Below are positions 34,623-44,989 of a stretch of DNA of 51,181 bases, piece after piece. The number at the start of each line of letters is the position of its first letter. Position 1 is the stretch's first letter. Source of the DNA: Rickettsiaceae bacterium (lineage in GTDB: Bacteria > Pseudomonadota > Alphaproteobacteria > Rickettsiales > UBA6187); assembly GCA_021323415.1 (NCBI GenBank), contig JAJONM010000002.1, positions 1-51,181 on the forward strand, written 5' to 3'. Under the pieces are notes generated by a model. The model saw only the letters and a list, made by a program, of their open reading frames with translations. It had not been told where the DNA came from and made no database searches. Both the position numbers and the translations under genes were made by a program.

Positions 34623-37600
34623 CTAATCCCCAATATCAAATATATTCCTGAGTACGCCAGGGGTTAGGATGGAAAGTGGGTTCACGCTTGCTTTTACATC
34701 GTCATAGGGACCTTTAATGCGGTAGTTAGTAGCTATTAACCCTTCGTTCTTTTTGCCTACTAACAGATTTCCGATAAGTGGAATTTTGCCAAATGCTTTG
34801 TTAATTTCATAAGCTGGTACTATTGCGCCTTTTAAATCCACTTCACTTTTCGTAAGGTTGATTGTGCCGCTAGAAGTTATTCCAACTGATGATCCGCTAC
34901 TTTTTGCATCAGTAACTGTTATAATTCCGCCTGCTAAAGTGAATGGTGCTTCAAATTTTTTGAAGGTAATTCCCTGATTGTTTAGTATATCTCCAATCCC
35001 TTGTAGGGAAGCTAAAGTAAGTATTTTTCCAAGCAAAGGGGTTTTGATTGCAACAAAATCATGCATTACAATTGTGCCTTGTGCAGTTAATTTATTATTT
35101 GCATTTACAAAAGTAGCATCCACATTTAAAGCTCCACCGCGAATGTTTTTTGATATTCCAAGAGCATTTATTAATGCTCCGGCATTATCAGATTTTACAA
35201 GTAAAGCGAAGTTTTTCTTTAAAGGTTTTAAGCTTAAGGAAACCGAGCTGCTATCCTTAAATTTGCCGTTAGCATTTGCTGATGTGCATAGCTTGTTATT
35301 GCATATTGCCTTGGCAGAAAAATTATCTAATACCTCGCCATTTTTCATATAAAGTTTTTCGGCATCAATTTTTAAGTCCAAACTTTTCTTTTCATTACTT
35401 TTATCATTTTGGAATAGCTGTCCGAAGGACACATTGCTTAAGTCTAAGCTATTACCCTTTAAATCAATTTTATAGCCAGCATGATCCATTGCATAATTTA
35501 CCTTTAGATCATTACGCGAATATTTTACTTTCTCCATAGAGAGTGAGGTAAGTTGAGACTTTTCTATTGTCATATTACCGCTGGCTGAAATATTATCACC
35601 TTCAGCTTTGAATGATTCTATATGGATAATATCATCTTCACCTTGTTTGCCACTAAAGTTTATTTTGGTATTAATCCCGGCTTCCTTGTTAAAACCGATA
35701 TCAGGGATGGAAACTTTAGATTTAGTTATATCGGCGGTCCCTTGAAAGAATGTATCTAAGCCATGCATATCCATGGTCACATCTACAATGAAATTATCTG
35801 AAACAAAAGGGACATTGGCAAAGTCTAAATCAGATAGGTATTTAGCTGATATCTCGCCTGCTATATGATACTTTGCTTCATTTTCTTTGTCGAAGTCTTT
35901 ATAAAAACCAACAGTAATAGGTACGCCATTTAGAGTAGCTTTGCCGTTTACATCAAGAAGGAATTTCTTAAGGGTAAGGGTAAATTCTGCATCGCTAAAG
36001 CTATTTCCGTTTATAAGCTCTGGTACAGTAGTTTTTGAAAATTTCGAAGTTATCTCAAGGTTCATATCTTTATAAGTAAGATGTTCTGTAAGTGGTATTG
36101 ATATAAGTACGCTACCTTCAGCTAAGCCAGTTGCTTTATATATGCTTTCTAGTTCTTTAGTTGGTTTTACACCTTTTAAACCAGCTTTAACGAATGCTAT
36201 ACCATCTTCAGCAGTGCCAGAAAAATCTCCTTTGATATCAAGACTTGTATGGTGATGCCATAGGTTTTCCATTTTAAGTTCGGCATTAGTAACCGCAGTG
36301 TTTAAAATTGTAGCTTTGCTTGCATTGACATACATTGAATTTCCGGTGAACATCACAGTTCCAGACACATCTTTGATTTGTGGATAGCCATCATAATAGC
36401 CTACATTAGTATTTTCTACGCTGATTGTGGCACTGATAGCGTCGTCATTCAGCGGTGATTCAATTGGTTGTGTTGGATCTTGATGATACAGAAGATTCCA
36501 TGCTTTTATTTTTTCTATATCTTCTGGTGTGAAGAAAAATGCTCCTGTAGCACCAGTTACCTTGCCACCGCTTATATTGGTTACAACCCAATTACGAGCT
36601 ACTTCTCCTAAAGATTCAGGCCAATAATTAGCTACTTGATCAACATCAACATTACCAATTGTGACTTCTGCCTTAATTTCAGGTGATATCTCGGGCAATG
36701 TTGCTTTGTTTGATATAGTTCCTGAAAGTGCAATAGTTGATTGGTCAACCATGGTAACAACTTTGTTTAAGGTAAGTATAGAAAAATTTTCGTATAGGCT
36801 ACCTTGCGCAGACATTGATTTTATATTAACTGGCACTTGAAAATATTGCGGTAAATTAACAGTGCCGGATATCTCTTTTAAATCAAACTGTAGTTGTGAA
36901 ATATCTCCACTTGGTGTGAGAAGAAGGCTAATATCGCCGTTGGTGCTAACATGTATTTCTCGCAAGTAATCTACTGTTGGAAATAAGTCGGAGGCTAGAT
37001 ATGATGGCAGTTTAGTGAATTTTACTTTGGTATCTATATTACCGTCATTGGTGTAGGCAGTTTCAGCGCCGAAATATGTTGTAGCTGTGCCAAAATCTAT
37101 GTTGAATTCAGAAATTATTTTATTTTGATTATTAATGTTTTCAACTTTGGAATAACCATTTTTTATATGCCAGACAAATTCGCTCATACCGTTGTTGATA
37201 TAAAGACTGGCATCTTTTAAATGTATGCTATTTATCGGGAAATTATAGGCTTTTGATTTAAGTTCGGTAGCTAAGCGGTCAGCAATTGCCTTTTGTATTG
37301 CTGGGTATTTAGGGGAGGTCACATATATACTCTTTTGTGATGTATCTATGTAAAAGTTTGGTTTTACCAGCGTCAAGTCAGAAGAGAAGAACTGCCCTCG
37401 CATGAAACGTAAAATACTAAAATCAAATGTAATTTCTGGAAATGAAGCTATAACATCATTTGTATCATTTAAGATGCTAATTTCATTTACTGTTATTGTA
37501 AATGATCGCTGGAAGCTATCCCATTTTATGTGGCTATCCTTAATAGATATTTGCGTTCCTGGGCTTATGTTACTTAATTCTTTTTGTATATAAGGAGTAA

Positions 37601-37721
37601 GGGGTGATAACGAACGGGGGCCGGTTATAACCCATATGAATAGACTAATAACAGAAAGCATTAGCATTATTCCAATTACGGAAAGTATCTTTGTTGATAT
37701 GCTTATGCCTCTTATCAGCAC
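34623..37721 (-). CDS. YhdP/AsmA-like large periplasmic protein
   Basis: 1032 aa. One N-terminal membrane helix (IGIMLMLSVISLFIWVI) anchors a long periplasmic beta-rich chain. The early part (SFPEITFDFSILRFMRGQFFSSDLTLVKP) is the DUF3971/AsmA start, and the end (IPLIGNLLVGKKNEG, NYRIKGPYDDVKASVNPLSIL) is the AsmA-type C-terminus. The relatives YhdP, TamB and YdbH form phospholipid bridges between the membranes in Escherichia coli; a role in outer-membrane lipid supply is inferred by family. Single gene, reading convergently towards tyrS and divergently from bcp. Confidence 0.88.
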   Translation of the reverse strand: MLIRGISISTKILSVIGIMLMLSVISLFIWVITGPRSLSPLTPYIQKELSNISPGTQISIKDSHIKWDSFQRSFTITVNEISILNDTNDVIASFPEITFDFSILRFMRGQFFSSDLTLVKPNFYIDTSQKSIYVTSPKYPAIQKAIADRLATELKSKAYNFPINSIHLKDASLYINNGMSEFVWHIKNGYSKVENINNQNKIISEFNIDFGTATTYFGAETAYTNDGNIDTKVKFTKLPSYLASDLFPTVDYLREIHVSTNGDISLLLTPSGDISQLQFDLKEISGTVNLPQYFQVPVNIKSMSAQGSLYENFSILTLNKVVTMVDQSTIALSGTISNKATLPEISPEIKAEVTIGNVDVDQVANYWPESLGEVARNWVVTNISGGKVTGATGAFFFTPEDIEKIKAWNLLYHQDPTQPIESPLNDDAISATISVENTNVGYYDGYPQIKDVSGTVMFTGNSMYVNASKATILNTAVTNAELKMENLWHHHTSLDIKGDFSGTAEDGIAFVKAGLKGVKPTKELESIYKATGLAEGSVLISIPLTEHLTYKDMNLEITSKFSKTTVPELINGNSFSDAEFTLTLKKFLLDVNGKATLNGVPITVGFYKDFDKENEAKYHIAGEISAKYLSDLDFANVPFVSDNFIVDVTMDMHGLDTFFQGTADITKSKVSIPDIGFNKEAGINTKINFSGKQGEDDIIHIESFKAEGDNISASGNMTIEKSQLTSLSMEKVKYSRNDLKVNYAMDHAGYKIDLKGNSLDLSNVSFGQLFQNDKSNEKKSLDLKIDAEKLYMKNGEVLDNFSAKAICNNKLCTSANANGKFKDSSSVSLSLKPLKKNFALLVKSDNAGALINALGISKNIRGGALNVDATFVNANNKLTAQGTIVMHDFVAIKTPLLGKILTLASLQGIGDILNNQGITFKKFEAPFTLAGGIITVTDAKSSGSSVGITSSGTINLTKSEVDLKGAIVPAYEINKAFGKIPLIGNLLVGKKNEGLIATNYRIKGPYDDVKASVNPLSILTPGVLRNIFDIGD

Positions 37722-37872
37722 TTTATGCCTTCTTTAGTAGGTAAAAAAGAAAAATAATACTAACTTATAGACGTATATCATATTAAAAAAAGCTTTAATA
37801 AAAAAAATGTAGTGCAGTTACTTAAAATAGGTGTAAAACTTGCTGTTAATTCAACTTTAAAAGGATATATAA

Positions 37873-38346
37873 ATGACTTCTGTTTTACAAGAGGGTGATA
37901 ATGCGCCAGATTTTACCTTGCCATGCGATACTTTTGAGGATTTTACGCTGTCAGCTAACAAAGGAAAAATAATTGTATTGTATTTTTATCCGAAAGATAA
38001 CACGCCTGGATGCACCCAGCAAGCTATAGAGTTTACAGAATTAATGGAAGAGTTTAAGGCTGCCAATGCAGTCGTTGTAGGGATGTCTAAGGACGATCCT
38101 GAAAGCCACCAATCGTTTAAAAAGAAACAATGTATAGGGTTCCCTTTGGTCTCTGACATTGATGTTACCGCCATGGATGATTATGGAGTGTGGGCGGAAA
38201 AAAATATGTACGGAAAAAAATACATGGGCATAGAACGTTCTACATTCCTAATTGATCAAAAGGGAGTGATCCGTAAAATCTGGCGTAAAGTTAGCCTTAA
38301 AGGGCATGTGAAAGAGGTTTTGGAAGAGGTTAAGAAGATTGCTTAG
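37873..38346 (+). CDS. bcp: Thiol peroxidase of the Bcp/PrxQ type
   Basis: 157 aa. Reduces peroxides. Conserved FYPKDNTPGCT holds the peroxidatic Cys. The resolving Cys that usually lies five residues on is replaced by Ala (GCTQQAIEF), so it is either a 1-Cys form or uses the later Cys in KKQCIGFP. The Arg in GIERSTFLID is present. AAAAGGA lies 6-10 bp before the ATG. The next gene starts 28 bp after its stop and is probably cotranscribed. Confidence 0.93.
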   Translation: MTSVLQEGDNAPDFTLPCDTFEDFTLSANKGKIIVLYFYPKDNTPGCTQQAIEFTELMEEFKAANAVVVGMSKDDPESHQSFKKKQCIGFPLVSDIDVTAMDDYGVWAEKNMYGKKYMGIERSTFLIDQKGVIRKIWRKVSLKGHVKEVLEEVKKIA

Positions 38347-38374
38347 GCTTTCTGCCTATCACAGGGTGCGCTGG

Positions 38375-41300
38375 ATGGATTCTAGAGGCTTGTTATTTTA
38401 TAAAAGAACTTTGGTAAGTAAAAAGCTTTTACTAAAAGTGATGTGTATTTTCCTCGGTTTTGTGCTAACCGGATTTACCGATAAAGATGAAGTTTATTAT
38501 CAGTCGCACCTTGGTGAAGCTGTTTCCTTGCTAAACGGCCGGTGTAAATCGGTTGGTGATGATTTTTTTACAAAAGATTCTGAATGTGTTTCTGCTAGAT
38601 TTACAGTGCAGCGCGATATTGAGGTAAAAGAGCGGAATGCTTTAATAGAAAGCTTGCATAAAAAACGTGAAAAACTCGATAAGCTTGTAAAAATTGACGA
38701 TTTAAATAAGCAGCGTTATGCACTTTTTAAAAGCGATTTTTCTAATGATATAGAAAAAACCGGCGATTTTATTATCGAATGTTTCAAGAGTGATAAAAGA
38801 GTTGTGCAAAATGGCGTTGAATGCCTTGCATCTGTTGACTCTATGATACAGACGCTGGAAAAAAAGCGCGATGAAGAGATTGTAAAAAATGATAAAGAGA
38901 TAAAATACAAAGAGCATTATCAGCGATATTTTAGGGAAGATGCAAGCAGGATAGACCAGGTTTTAGAAGGAAGATGCAAAGAATTATTTGCTAATCCATG
39001 GTATAGTTATGACCCTGAGTTACAGGATAAAGAATGTAACATTGCTGTAGAAGAAAAACGTCGTAATAAAAGACTAAACAGTGTTACCAGAATTCAAAAA
39101 AAGCAGGAAGACAAAAGGGATTTGGAGTATTTCAAGAAACGCATTTCTGAGGCGTTTATGATGCAAAAAGATTGCGATTCTGGTTCTGAGAAAAACAAAG
39201 AAAACTGTAGCAATGCCAAGGAAGCTATCCAGCAATTTGAAGAAAATAAAAACAAGGCAGCAGAATTTAGAAAGATTTACCAGCGCGATATTCAGGCTGC
39301 CAAGAAAACAGCCGAAAGCTGCCGTGCTGGTGACAATACAGATAACGTAAAATGTTTGGCGGCAACAGCAATAATCAATGAAGATGTCCGTAAGGTAAAA
39401 GAACGGCAGGAGTTGAACCGTTATCTACTATATTACCGGGGGAATCTTGAAGAAGCCAAAAAATTATTGGTTACAAAATGTAATGTCCACAAGGAAGAAA
39501 GCTCCCAATTTGTTAAGGATAGCGAGTGTATCGCTATAAAAAGAATAGTAAATGAGGATGTTGCATTTAGGGAGCGTGATAAGCTAATTGCGCAGCTGGA
39601 GTCTATAAAAGCTAATTTATCAAAGTCTGTTGATTTACAAAAGAAAGAAAACATCCAACGCTTCAATAGTTTTAAAGAAAGTTTTGCGCTTGATAACGAG
39701 AGTGCAGAAGACTTTGTTGCATCTTGTATAAATGATAAAGAGCGTGCCTCTAACAATTCTGTGGAATGCTTTGCGTCAACGGAATCTGTGTTGGAGACCA
39801 TAAAGAAATTGCGCGAAGATGGGGTAGCAAAGTTGGAAAAAGAAGCGCAATTTAGGGATAGTTACCAAAAGCGCTTGCGCTATCTTAAGGAACATGAGGA
39901 AGAAGCTGAAGCTATATTAAATGGTAGATGTAAGGCTATTTTTTCTGATCCTTGGTATGATTATGACGTAGATATTCAGGATAGTGAATGTAATGCCGCC
40001 CTTGAAGCCAGGCGCTCTATCCGTAGGGCGGAATTACTTTCTCGTTCTGGTCTTGGTAGTGGAAAGGACTTGTCGTATTTCCGTTCAAATATCAAAGAGG
40101 CTGCTCAGGTGCAGGAGGCATGTAGTAAGGACAGTGATATAGACAAGAAATCGTGTGATGCGGCTGGGCAGGCTATCGAAGAAGATAATAGAAAGAAACA
40201 GAAGCAAGTTGAGTATAGGAGGTATTATTCAGAACATTTAGATGAGTCTAGTGAAGTTGTAAAACAGTGCCAGGCTTTAGTAGAAAAAGATGATGATAAA
40301 TGTGATGTTGTGCTTGAAATAGAAAGTAGGGAGGTAACCAGCAAACAAAATAAAGAAAAGTTAAAGCGGTTTGTTGCTTTCTATCGGAGTAATGTAAAAA
40401 AAGCTTCAGAATTTATAGCTAAAAGTTGTAATGACCTGTCTAATGTTGATGAGGTGGTGCAACTTGAATGTAAGGCGGCTGCTGAAGTTGCGAAGGAAAG
40501 TGCGGCGGCAAAAATTAACAATGCATTATTAGAAGATTTACACAAACTAAAAGAAAAGCTGATAAGCACAATAAGCGCAGAAGATGCAAATAAATCCCGC
40601 TATGAAAAACTGCGTGATAATTTTAGGTCTGATATTAATGGCGCACAGGAATTTGCTTTATTGTGTGCGAAAGATAATGTTAGGCTAAAACGCAGTAAAA
40701 TTGAGTGTCTGGCATCAGTTAACTCCCTTGTGGAATACCTTGAAGTAAATAACGAAAATGCTGCGAAGGAATCTGAAAAGCAGAAAAGCTATAAGGAGTC
40801 GAGGAAAAGCTATTTTAGGAGCAATAGTGCTGAAGCGGACAAGCTATTAGAAGGGCGCTGCAAACCGATACTTGCAGATCCGTGGTATCGCTACGATAAG
40901 GATTTGCAGGACGAAGAATGTAATGCAGCTTTTTCTGAAAAAAGAAGACGCGATGAAATGAAGCAACTTGCATCAATTATTGGTAATGAAGATGCGAAAA
41001 AAGATTTAACTTATTATAGAAAAAACCTTGCTGAAGCTAAAGTTTTTTCAGAGGAATGCGCAAATAAAGAAAAAACTGCAGAATGCGAATATGCAGTCCG
41101 GGTGTTAAATGAAAAGAAAGAAGAAGAAACTAAAAAGAAGGAATATAAGGAATATTTTAGCAGTAATGCCATTGAGGCGAAAAAAGTTGTAGATGAATGC
41201 AATGAAGAAAAAGAACAAGATAAGCTAAAATGTAGTATAGCAAACGAAGTTTATAGCAAAAATATCAGGTCTGATCGTGATAAAAAAGAATTTGCCCGTT

Positions 41301-42385
41301 ATGTTAACTATTATAAAGCTAATATAGAAGAGGCAAGGGCGATAGAGCAGGGCAAGTGTAAGAACTACATTGGATTAGCTGATAGCATTTTTATTGAGGA
41401 TTTAGAGTGCTCTGCTGTTTTTGAGGCTATAAAAATTACAGAGGCTTTAAATGGACGTGATGAATTAATTAGCAGGCTAAGCCTAATAAAAAGAAAGATT
41501 GCACCTAATTTTGGCAATACTAAAAACAAGAAATATAAAAGCTACTTAGAGTTTTTCAAAAATAACCCTGAAGAAGTAGAAAAATTTATTGCTTCATGTG
41601 CTGGAAATGGAGTCCGGGCAAAGCAAAATAACCTTGAATGCGTGGCTGCAATTGATTTTTTGAAAGACAAGCTTGAGCTGCAAAAGAAGGATGAAGCCGA
41701 TAAGCTACTGGTCGAACAAAAATATAAAGAATATTACCGTAAGAAATTTAAAGAAAATCCTAAAGTTGTTGATGATTTGCTAAGTGGTCACTGCAAAATT
41801 TTATTTGCTGATCCTTGGTACGGATATGACTCGGACACACAAGATAGAGAGTGTGATGCGGCAAGAGCGGAGCGAAATGCAGAAAGCAGGATTGCGGAAA
41901 ATATAAAATTATCTAGTGAGAAAAAGGAAGTTAAAAACATTGATTACTATCGTAAAAACGCTGATAAAGCAAAGGCATTGGCTGAAGAATGTGCAGATGG
42001 TGTAGTTACTAGCCTATCTGATTGCGAAATGGCTCTGCGCGTAGATAGGGAAGTTACTTCTAAGACTAAAAAACAAACTGAATATACTGAGTTTTACAAA
42101 GGCCATCCGCTTGCAGCGCAGTTCCATTTGCGTTGGTGCAAATCAGCGATGCTTAATTTCGATACCGAGTGCCAGGTAGTAGATGAAATTTTGAAAAACC
42201 ATAAGAATCGGGTGGATGATCCGGAATTGGTAAAGAAATATACAGAGCTTTTCCAGAAAAACCCTCACGCTGCCTTAGATGCACTTAAAGGTGTATGTGC
42301 AGAGAAAATCAAAGATTCCTGGTATTTTCTTGATGTTAATCTGCAAACTGAAGAATGTAATGCTGCGCTGGAGGTGATTAAGTAG
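38375..42385 (+). CDS. Giant secreted protein of 21 EexN-like Cys-pair modules
   Basis: 1336 aa from ATG 38375; a longer TTG frame overlapping bcp is less likely. A hydrophobic segment (VMCIFLGFVLTGF, about 22-34) should be a signal or anchor. All of the remainder is helical, charged and built from modules of the pattern (Y/F)(Y/F)xxNxxEA-x4-8-C-x7-25-(D/E)C-x2-A, each with exactly two Cys. Modules fall into a five-step order (for example the third always reads LxGRCK..xADPWYxYD..DxECNAA), repeated four times with periods of 310-316 aa (aromatic pair at nt 38498, 39434, 40382, 41312) and closed by a 21st module at 42251. The single module resembles EexN entry-exclusion lipoproteins (HPEEA...C...DPECxNA). 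A periplasmic or surface scaffold is likely; its function is unknown. Confidence 0.75.
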   Translation: MDSRGLLFYKRTLVSKKLLLKVMCIFLGFVLTGFTDKDEVYYQSHLGEAVSLLNGRCKSVGDDFFTKDSECVSARFTVQRDIEVKERNALIESLHKKREKLDKLVKIDDLNKQRYALFKSDFSNDIEKTGDFIIECFKSDKRVVQNGVECLASVDSMIQTLEKKRDEEIVKNDKEIKYKEHYQRYFREDASRIDQVLEGRCKELFANPWYSYDPELQDKECNIAVEEKRRNKRLNSVTRIQKKQEDKRDLEYFKKRISEAFMMQKDCDSGSEKNKENCSNAKEAIQQFEENKNKAAEFRKIYQRDIQAAKKTAESCRAGDNTDNVKCLAATAIINEDVRKVKERQELNRYLLYYRGNLEEAKKLLVTKCNVHKEESSQFVKDSECIAIKRIVNEDVAFRERDKLIAQLESIKANLSKSVDLQKKENIQRFNSFKESFALDNESAEDFVASCINDKERASNNSVECFASTESVLETIKKLREDGVAKLEKEAQFRDSYQKRLRYLKEHEEEAEAILNGRCKAIFSDPWYDYDVDIQDSECNAALEARRSIRRAELLSRSGLGSGKDLSYFRSNIKEAAQVQEACSKDSDIDKKSCDAAGQAIEEDNRKKQKQVEYRRYYSEHLDESSEVVKQCQALVEKDDDKCDVVLEIESREVTSKQNKEKLKRFVAFYRSNVKKASEFIAKSCNDLSNVDEVVQLECKAAAEVAKESAAAKINNALLEDLHKLKEKLISTISAEDANKSRYEKLRDNFRSDINGAQEFALLCAKDNVRLKRSKIECLASVNSLVEYLEVNNENAAKESEKQKSYKESRKSYFRSNSAEADKLLEGRCKPILADPWYRYDKDLQDEECNAAFSEKRRRDEMKQLASIIGNEDAKKDLTYYRKNLAEAKVFSEECANKEKTAECEYAVRVLNEKKEEETKKKEYKEYFSSNAIEAKKVVDECNEEKEQDKLKCSIANEVYSKNIRSDRDKKEFARYVNYYKANIEEARAIEQGKCKNYIGLADSIFIEDLECSAVFEAIKITEALNGRDELISRLSLIKRKIAPNFGNTKNKKYKSYLEFFKNNPEEVEKFIASCAGNGVRAKQNNLECVAAIDFLKDKLELQKKDEADKLLVEQKYKEYYRKKFKENPKVVDDLLSGHCKILFADPWYGYDSDTQDRECDAARAERNAESRIAENIKLSSEKKEVKNIDYYRKNADKAKALAEECADGVVTSLSDCEMALRVDREVTSKTKKQTEYTEFYKGHPLAAQFHLRWCKSAMLNFDTECQVVDEILKNHKNRVDDPELVKKYTELFQKNPHAALDALKGVCAEKIKDSWYFLDVNLQTEECNAALEVIK

Positions 42386-42397
42386 TTAGTAATGTAG

Positions 42398-42514
42398 TTC
42401 CCTCTCCCGTGGGAAGAGGGTTAGGGTGAGGGGGCGAAAATATTTAAATTAAACTCCTAACTTATTGTTAGTTCACCGCCCCCTCATCCCATCCTTCTCC
42501 CCACGGGAGAAGGA
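42398..42514. repeat. Long inverted repeat of the CCCTCTCCC type
   Basis: The left arm (42398-42436) reads TCCCTCTCCCGTGGG, AGAGGGTTAGGG and TGAGGGGGCG; the right arm (42477-42514) is its near complement, around a 40-nt AT-rich centre. This kind of interspersed palindrome is widespread in bacteria. It separates the giant gene from rnhB and can terminate the former. Confidence 0.75.
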
Positions 42515-42659
42515 GCCACCCAGATGAGCTTTCTGAATTTAATAATTTAAAGAAATATCTAACAAGTTATCTATGTAAAACGATCTGCTTTGCAAAAAAA
42601 CCTCTTGCGAAATTTTTGTGGTTGTTGTTTAAGGTCACAAACTTTAAAAGGACAAAAAA

Positions 42660-43268
42660 TTGCCTGACCTATCAATTGAATCTAGTTTAAATGGCATTAT
42701 TGCAGGGGTAGATGAGGCAGGCAGGGGACCTTGGGCTGGGCCAGTCGTTGCTGCTGCTGTCATACTTGATAGAAATAATATTCCTTTTGGTATTAATGAC
42801 TCTAAAAAATTAACACGCAAGCAACGTGAAATAATATTTGCTGAGCTATATCAAACTGCACATATAGGGGTTGGGATAGCAAGCGTAGAAGAGATTGATT
42901 CATTAAACATTTTGCATGCGTCAATGCTGGCTATGAGTAAGGCTGTTGCAGCATTACCATTACTGCCTGACTATGCGCTAATTGATGGCAATCGTATTCC
43001 ACGATTACCATGCAAGGGCCAATATGTTGTTGGTGGTGATGCAATTAGCTTATCAATAGGTGCGGCTTCCATTATTGCAAAAGTAACGCGCGATAAGATT
43101 ATGGCTGAATTAGCACTGCAGCACCCAGAGTATTTATGGGAAAGGAATTCAGGTTATGGCACTGAAGATCATCAAAATGGTTTAAGAAACCATGGAGTTA
43201 CTGTGCATCACAGGCGTAGTTTTAGGCCGATTGCAGAAATTTTGGAAAGAGTTTTAATTGAAGGTTAG
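42660..43268 (+). CDS. rnhB: Ribonuclease HII
   Basis: 202 aa. Removes RNA primers and misincorporated ribonucleotides. Active-site segments: GVDEAGRGPWAGPV, YALIDGN, ASIIAKVTRD. The TTG start at 42660 is chosen because AAAAGGA (42646-42652) lies 7 bp upstream and the N-terminus matches the family length. Its last 15 bp overlap the converging rfbD. Confidence 0.95.
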   Translation: MPDLSIESSLNGIIAGVDEAGRGPWAGPVVAAAVILDRNNIPFGINDSKKLTRKQREIIFAELYQTAHIGVGIASVEEIDSLNILHASMLAMSKAVAALPLLPDYALIDGNRIPRLPCKGQYVVGGDAISLSIGAASIIAKVTRDKIMAELALQHPEYLWERNSGYGTEDHQNGLRNHGVTVHHRRSFRPIAEILERVLIEG

Positions 43269-44099
43269 GCCAGAAAGCCTCTCTTTCCAATCTGGCATTG
43301 TTATATTCAACAGCATTTTAGCTTTATCGCAATTAAGCCTAGAGTTTAAAGGTCTTTTTGCTGCGGCTTTATATTCTGATGAAGAAATTGGAGATACTTT
43401 ATCTACAATTAGCGGAATATTTTGTGCGCGGGCAAGTTCAAAAATTTCTTGTGCGTAATTATACCAGCTAGTTTCCCCAGCATTACACAGGTGGTAAACG
43501 CCAGATTCGAATGGTTTTTCTAATGCTTTGAGCGTGGCATCAGCAATATCACCTGCATAGGTTGGAGCGCCAATTTGGTCGCTAACAATTGAAAGTTCTT
43601 CGCGCTCTTTGCCGAATCTCAGCATTGTAGTTAAGAAATTTTTGTGTGTTTCGTTGTAAACCCATGATGTACGGAGTATTATATATTTACCACCTATTGC
43701 CTCAATAGCCTGTTCACCAGCTAATTTGGTTTTTCCGTAAATATTTATTGGTGCCGGAGTGTCGGTTTCTTTGTAAGGGGTGTTTCCCTCACCTGGAAAT
43801 ACATAGTCGGTAGAATAATGTATAAATGGTATGTCCATTATTTTACAGTATTTTGCCAGTGATTCTGGAATTGTTACATTAGCTTTGTAAGCGGCCTCTG
43901 TATCGGTTTCGGCTTTATCAACATTAGTATAAGCAGTAGCGTTGATAATTGCGCTTGGGTTTATGTCTTCTAAAACTTTTTCTATATTTTCATAAACAGA
44001 AAAATCTGCATCGGTACTAGCTATAATGGTTGCATTTTTAGCGCGGGAGGCAAGGGCGGAGCCGACTTGGCCGTATTTGCCATATATAAGCAAACTCAC
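43254..44099 (-). CDS. rfbD: dTDP-4-dehydrorhamnose reductase
   Basis: 281 aa. Last step of dTDP-L-rhamnose synthesis. NADPH motif [11 protein letters not shown]; catalytic STDYVFPGE and the YxxxK motif in YGKTKLAGE. The GTG start at 44099 overlaps the rfbA stop as GTGA, so translation is coupled; an ATG at 44111 in the same frame is an alternative. Its 3' end overlaps rnhB on the other strand. Confidence 0.93.
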   Translation of the reverse strand: MSLLIYGKYGQVGSALASRAKNATIIASTDADFSVYENIEKVLEDINPSAIINATAYTNVDKAETDTEAAYKANVTIPESLAKYCKIMDIPFIHYSTDYVFPGEGNTPYKETDTPAPINIYGKTKLAGEQAIEAIGGKYIILRTSWVYNETHKNFLTTMLRFGKEREELSIVSDQIGAPTYAGDIADATLKALEKPFESGVYHLCNAGETSWYNYAQEIFELARAQNIPLIVDKVSPISSSEYKAAAKRPLNSRLNCDKAKMLLNITMPDWKERLSGLTFN

Positions 44100-44989
44100 G
44101 CTGCTACCCATAATTTTTCTTTATCGACTCCCGATACATCCCTTAGGTATTGCCCGTAGTCATTATTTCCATATTCAGCGGCAAGGAATAATAGCTGCTC
44201 TTTATTGATAAAACCCTGGTGATAGGCGATTTCTTCTATGCAGCCAATTTTTAAGCCCTGACGTTCTTCTACCATTTGCACAAAGTTTGATGCCTGTAGA
44301 AGCGATTGCGGTGTTCCGGTATCTAACCAGGCGATACCTCGGCTTAAAAACTCTACCTTGAGCTGGCCTTTCTTTAAATATACGTTGTTTAGGTCGGTGA
44401 TTTCTAGTTCACCCCTAGCGGATGGCTTTAATGCTTTTGCAAATTCTACTACCTGGGAATCATAAAAATATAGCCCGGTAACGGCATAATTTGATTTTGG
44501 TTGTTTTGGCTTTTCTTCGATGCTGATAGCGTTTTTATTGTCGTCAAAATCAACTACACCATAGCGCGAAGGATCTTTCACATGATAGCCAAATACACAT
44601 CCTCCGCGGGTTAATCCGGCCGAATTGCTTAATATCTCTGGTAGGCCGCGACCATAAAAAATATTATCGCCAAGCACAAGACATACTGGAGAATCACCTA
44701 TAAACTCCTGACCAATTATAAAAGCCTGGGCTATACCTTCCGGTTTTGCTTGTTCTTTGTAGGTAATTGATAAGCCAATCTGGCTGCCATCTTTTAGCAA
44801 CCTTTCGATAGAGGGTAAATCCCGCGGGGTGCTTATTATAAGAATGTCTTTAATTCCGGCATGCATTAGGGTTGATAATGGGTAATATATCATCGGCTTA
44901 TCGTATAGGGGTATTACCTGCTTGCTGATTGCCCGTGTTATTGGTGCTAAGCGTGTGCCTGAGCCGCCAGCTAATATTATGCCTTTCAT
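44096..44989 (-). CDS. rfbA: Glucose-1-phosphate thymidylyltransferase
   Basis: 297 aa. Makes dTDP-glucose. The start [18 protein letters not shown] is the nucleotide-binding signature, followed by [17 protein letters not shown], with VLGDNIFYG at the metal site. ATG 44989 overlaps the rfbB stop as ATGA, so the 16 extra residues of a longer frame are rejected. Second gene of the operon. Confidence 0.95.
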   Translation of the reverse strand: MKGIILAGGSGTRLAPITRAISKQVIPLYDKPMIYYPLSTLMHAGIKDILIISTPRDLPSIERLLKDGSQIGLSITYKEQAKPEGIAQAFIIGQEFIGDSPVCLVLGDNIFYGRGLPEILSNSAGLTRGGCVFGYHVKDPSRYGVVDFDDNKNAISIEEKPKQPKSNYAVTGLYFYDSQVVEFAKALKPSARGELEITDLNNVYLKKGQLKVEFLSRGIAWLDTGTPQSLLQASNFVQMVEERQGLKIGCIEEIAYHQGFINKEQLLFLAAEYGNNDYGQYLRDVSGVDKEKLWVAA

